Shown here: one piece after another, positions 61,535 through 64,000 of the stretch | How the letters are laid out: each line of letters opens with the position of its first letter | Position numbering within the stretch: position 1 is the stretch's first letter | NCBI GenBank assembly: GCA_947579665.1 | Contig: OX388341.1 | Coordinates: 6,128,752-6,192,751, forward strand | Length of the DNA stretch: 64,000 nucleotides | DNA from: Sympetrum striolatum | Lineage: Eukaryota; Arthropoda; Insecta; Odonata; Libellulidae | Reading direction: 5' to 3' | The notes under the pieces: model-generated | Database searches by the model: none | The model's input: the letters and a program-made list of their open reading frames with translations, nothing else | Told to the model about the DNA's origin: nothing | Position numbers and translations under genes: made by a program

Positions 61535-62694
61535 TAATAGATATATAGGTATATCCGGAGAAGCGTCTATATATATATACGAGTAAAATGTTGCTTGCAT
61601 ACTGCAAGCACATCGATAACAAAAGTTTTTTGTCGGCATCACATAGAGTGAGTCCTCAAAAGAAAAAAAATGGTTGGAAAATATTCTTAATTTCCGCTGC
61701 AATTTATTCGTCTGACATCGAACCCTGGACTTCCCGGTCATACTTACTATGCAGCACCATAGAAGATCACCATCTGTAACTATGTGTGAAAATTCAAGTA
61801 GAAAAATAAACTTCAACTGCCTCAAACGACGTCCTACGTTTCACTTATATTCCTTATGAGAGAAATGCTAATGTGCTCTGGCATCGAACCCGGGAATAGT
61901 ACGGTGTTATCTTAATTTTTTTCTAAAACCAATTCTTTTCATACATCTTCCAGCCGAGTACGAACTTCCTATAATTTTGATAAGTTCATCAAAAAAATAA
62001 TGAAATACTTAATCATTGTATTTTAAACGGGAGACATATTTACCGCCCGTCATCGAACCCGGATCTTTCTGGTAATACTTCCTATGCAACATAATAGAAG
62101 ATCACTATCTCTAACTATGTGTGAAAATTCGAGCAGAAATATTGGCTGCAACTGCCTCAAACGACGTCCTACTTTTCCCTTATATTCCTTATGAGAGAAA
62201 TGTTAATGTGCTCTGGCATCGAACCAAGGAATAGTACGGGCTTAAAAATTTTTTTTCCTTAAACTTATTCCTAATATATATCTTCTAGCTGAGCGAAAAG
62301 TTCCTTACATTCCGGTAAGTGCATCAAAAAAATTAATGACAAACTATCCCCATGCATTTTAAATGCGGGATTTTTGCATCGTCCTAGCATCGAACCCAGG
62401 ACGTTCTAATTAGTAATCATTATTGTTTATAATAGTTCTTGACCATATTTGTAAGCTCCTTGAATTTCGATTCTCTACCTGTCCAGGAAGTTTTATTTAA
62501 AAAATCTTGAAAATCGCCACCATGTATCCTTATGGAGAAAATCGTGACTTTGGGGCCTTCCGGAATCGAACCCATGACACCGAGGTTCAATGTCGGCTTT
62601 TTCCTGGAGGTTACACGTCATGGTCATAACGTCGTAAAAATTTCAAGTCGGTGGCACTTGTGGAACATGGTTAGACTTTTGATTTCCAGTGTAT
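60907..62694. repeat. Segmental duplication, copy 2
   Basis: Partner of 57584-59371, offset 3,323 bp, no difference found by eye. Identity ends where E58 begins. Confidence 0.9.
61580..62687 (-). mobile_element. E57: beta element, L2 start
   Basis: Copy of E54 by segmental duplication, with the same six boxes and the TTGATTTCC start. It is followed by the E58 insertion in place of E55. Confidence 0.82.
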
Positions 62695-62811
62695 CTATTA
62701 TATATAGATGCTTCTCCGGATTCATTCATGTATCCATATATATATATAGCGAGGATACAAATTCACAGGCTAAACCACTATCGTCATTGACCTGAAATTT
62801 TTACGACATAT

Positions 62812-62901
62812 TGGCCATAACGTGTAACCTCCAGAAAAAATGCGATTTCGAACCTCAGTGTCATTGGTTCGATTCCAGAGGGCCCCAAAGTCCCGATTTT
62901 T
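62812..62901 (+). promoter_or_regulatory. Candidate Pol III unit, monomer 1 of E58
   Basis: TGGCCATAACGTG (A-box-like, imperfect against TRGYNNARNNGG) starts 54 nt before the B-box GGTTCGATTCC at 62866, and TTTTT follows at 62897-62901. The order and spacing fit a type 2 Pol III promoter with a terminator. The A-box match is weak and the block is also a near-palindrome, so it may serve another purpose. Confidence 0.3.
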
Positions 62902-63693
62902 CCCGTTTAAATGCATTGCCTTGATTTTCGGGAATTTTTAAAAAATACTTCCCGGATAGGTAGAGAATCAAAACTCATGGAGCCTATATATATGGTCATA
63001 ATCTATCGAAAACATAAATGAGTTTCACGGAAAATATCCTTGGTTCGATGCTAGGTCGAGGCAAAAATCGGCCGTTTAAAATGCATTGTGGCGATTTTTA
63101 AGATTTTTTTTGGACCCTTTCCCGATCGCAAGGAAACTTGAAATTCGGCATGAGGTTGGAGATCATACATATATTTCATAATCAAATTTTACATATTCGC
63201 TGATGGTCCTTGGTTCGATCCCAGAGGGCCATTTACATTCTTCCATGCATTTCTTATGGAGATAACAGTATAAAGTTTTAGGTACTTCCCGGCATGATAT
63301 CGACTTCAAAATTTGTATGAAATAAGATGAAGTCCTAATACATCATACTGTGCATTCACAGCTACCAATATTTCCTGGGTTCGACACCAGGCGTCTCTAC
63401 AATCAGTAAATTATCCGATTTTTAAGAATTAATTTAAACCCGTTCACAATAATATTAAAACATGAAATTAGGCATACAGATAGAGAACATAGATATATTT
63501 CAAAAACGTGTTTTAAATTTCCTAGATCGTCCTTGGTTCAAATCCAGAGAGCCATTTACATTATTGAAAAGTAGGACGTCGTTTGAGGCAGTTGGAGCCG
63601 ATATATCTGCTTGAATTTTCACACATAGTAAAAGATGGTGATTTTCTGTTGTGCTGCATAGTAAGTTCACCATTAAGACCCAGGTTCGATGCC
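62866..63693 (+). promoter_or_regulatory. Six B-box / T-arm sites of an alpha element (E58)
   Basis: Sites start near 62866, 63042, 63212, 63378, 63535 and 63683, spaced 176, 170, 166, 157 and 148 bp. Five have the GGTTCGA core and one (63535) has GGTTCAAATCC. The fourth sits in a perfect CCTGG/CCAGG stem. This order and declining spacing repeat in E2 and, from the box contexts, in the other alpha copies. Confidence 0.6.
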
Positions 63694-63743
63694 AGACGAT
63701 GAAATTGCAGCAAATATTAAGAGTAATTTCAATTCTTTTTTTT
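63626..63743 (+). promoter_or_regulatory. Candidate Pol III unit, monomer 6 of E58
   Basis: TAGTAAAAGATGG (TAGTTAGAGATGG in most copies, loosely A-box-like) lies 57 nt before GGTTCGATGCC at 63683, with a run of eight T at 63736-63743. A transcript would be about 120-140 nt. This layout is kept in most Y-type and alpha unit-6 monomers. Confidence 0.3.
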
Positions 63744-63777
63744 CTCTTTTGACGTCCTTCCCGATATGATGCCGACA

Positions 63778-63894
63778 TGAAATTAGTGTTTTCGATCTGC
63801 TTGCAGTATGCAAGCTACATTTTACTCGTATATATATAAGTACGAGTAAAATGTAGCTTGCATACTGCAAGCAGATCGACAACACTAATTTCAT
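63778..63894. repeat. Tail-to-tail inverted repeat E58/E59
   Basis: Two CTCG ends face each other across 14 bp of TA with AAGT. The arms are about 50 nt. Confidence 0.86.
63799..63815 (+). repeat. 3' terminal hairpin of E58
   Basis: GCTTGCAGTATGCAAGC: 7-bp perfect stem, 3-nt loop, ending 13 nt before the last base of CTCG. The same hairpin is in the 3' ends read here in both orientations (about 60 copies), with rare changes only at its outermost pair (E2). Helitrons carry a short hairpin at this distance from the 3' end. Confidence 0.9.
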
Positions 63895-64000
63895 ATCGGC
63901 ATCATATCGGGACGGACATCAAAAGAAAGAAAGAAACATTCAAAATATTCGTAGAATTCGCTGCAATTTAATCGCCTGGCAGCGAACCCCGGTCTTCCTG
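63843..64000 (-). mobile_element. E59: 3' end of an element, cut by window
   Basis: First 158 bp are identical to the start of the chimeric E55, including the private AGAAAGAAAGAAAC. It sits 3,323 + 1,135 bp from E55, as expected if the duplicated segment continues and E58 was added. Only one degenerate box (CAGCGAACCCC) is visible. Confidence 0.8.

Larger units (their letters stand above)
62694..63828 (+). mobile_element. E58: complete 1,135-bp element with known empty site
   Basis: The reference copy of the family. Comparison with the duplicated locus at 59365-59384 shows 1,135 extra bases here. They begin TCTATTATATATAGATGC, contain the GGATAC body start at 62753 and six alpha monomers, and end with the hairpin at 63799-63815 and CTCG at 63825-63828. 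Left of it is GTGTA, right of it TATATATATAAGTACGAG, and together these rebuild the empty site. Only one base (T) is ambiguous, so there is no target duplication beyond 1 nt. It encodes no protein, so it would need enzymes from elsewhere. Deletion from the other copy is the alternative, but it would have to be equally exact. Confidence 0.85.

Noticed and set aside
63602..63830. SINE with a Pol III promoter and a (TA)n tail
   Set aside because: There are six boxes per element, fixed termini at both ends, a 3' hairpin, exact head-to-tail joins and no target duplication. These do not fit target-primed reverse transcription.
1..64000. Tandem tRNA genes, suggested by the hundreds of GGTTCGANNCC motifs
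   Set aside because: Only the T-arm is present. I found no 7-bp acceptor pairing, anticodon arm or good A-box making a full cloverleaf in the monomers examined.
1..64000. CRISPR-like array of a short repeat at regular spacing
   Set aside because: The regular motif is about 11-18 bp in 147-176-bp monomers, and the sequence between motifs is homologous from copy to copy, not unique spacers. The sequence looks eukaryotic.

Overview
This window is eukaryotic repeat DNA, AT-rich (roughly 35% G+C by eye), with many (TA)n and (GATA)n tracts. I see no credible protein-coding gene, no complete tRNA or rRNA gene and no transposase. Nothing identifies the species. An invertebrate or other eukaryote with a repeat-rich genome is the most I would say. 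All coordinates were read by eye and may be off by a few bases.

Almost the whole 64 kb is built from one family of about 1.1-kb elements. I count 59 copies or parts (numbered E1 to E59 here), in both orientations, separated by short (TA)n/(GATA)n spacers. A complete element starts 5' with TCTATTATATATAGAYGC, followed by CTTCTCCGGATT or CTTCTCCGGATA, an AT-rich stretch, and then one of two body starts: L1 (GGATACAAA..CACAG) or L2 (GGGGATCAAAA). It ends 3' with a 17-nt hairpin, GCTTGCAGTATGCAAGC, 13 nt before a terminal CTCG. One pair of duplicated loci, with and without E58, gives an empty-site/filled-site comparison. It defines a 1,135-bp insertion beginning TC and ending CTCG, placed between A and T with no target duplication beyond at most 1 nt. 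Two other places have CTCG joined directly to TC. Together these traits point to a non-autonomous Helitron-like (rolling-circle) family. The terminal CTCG departs from the canonical CTRR by one base.

The body of each full element is six diverged monomers of about 147-176 bp. Each carries one copy of the RNA polymerase III B-box / tRNA T-arm motif GGTTCGANNCC, usually inside a short stem such as CCTGG...CCAGG. That makes about 330 B-box-like sites in 64 kb, all in one orientation within an element. Two body types exist. Alpha (about 1,075 bp from body start to end) has box contexts in the order CCAGAGGGCCCC, CTAGGTCG, CCCAGAGGGCC, ACACCAGGYGTC, ATCCAGAGAGCC, GCCAGACGAT. Beta (about 1,100 bp) has units 3-6 made of two XY dimers of about 333 bp.

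Layout: E1-E10 (1-11,051) are mixed in orientation. A tiny internal-deletion copy, E11, lies at 11,062. E12-E16 are minus. E17-E18 are plus and E19-E20 minus. E21-E30 (21,675-32,927) form a ten-copy plus run. E31-E35 are minus, E36-E37 plus, and E38-E43 minus, including three recent beta copies, one of them deleted. E44-E51 are mixed. E52-E59 (55,972-64,000) include a 3.3-kb-period duplication and a chimeric element with two 3' ends. No gene products act here. The interest is in what a mobile, self-arraying set of TFIIIC-type binding sites might do, for example as Pol III start sites, chromatin boundaries or satellite seeds.
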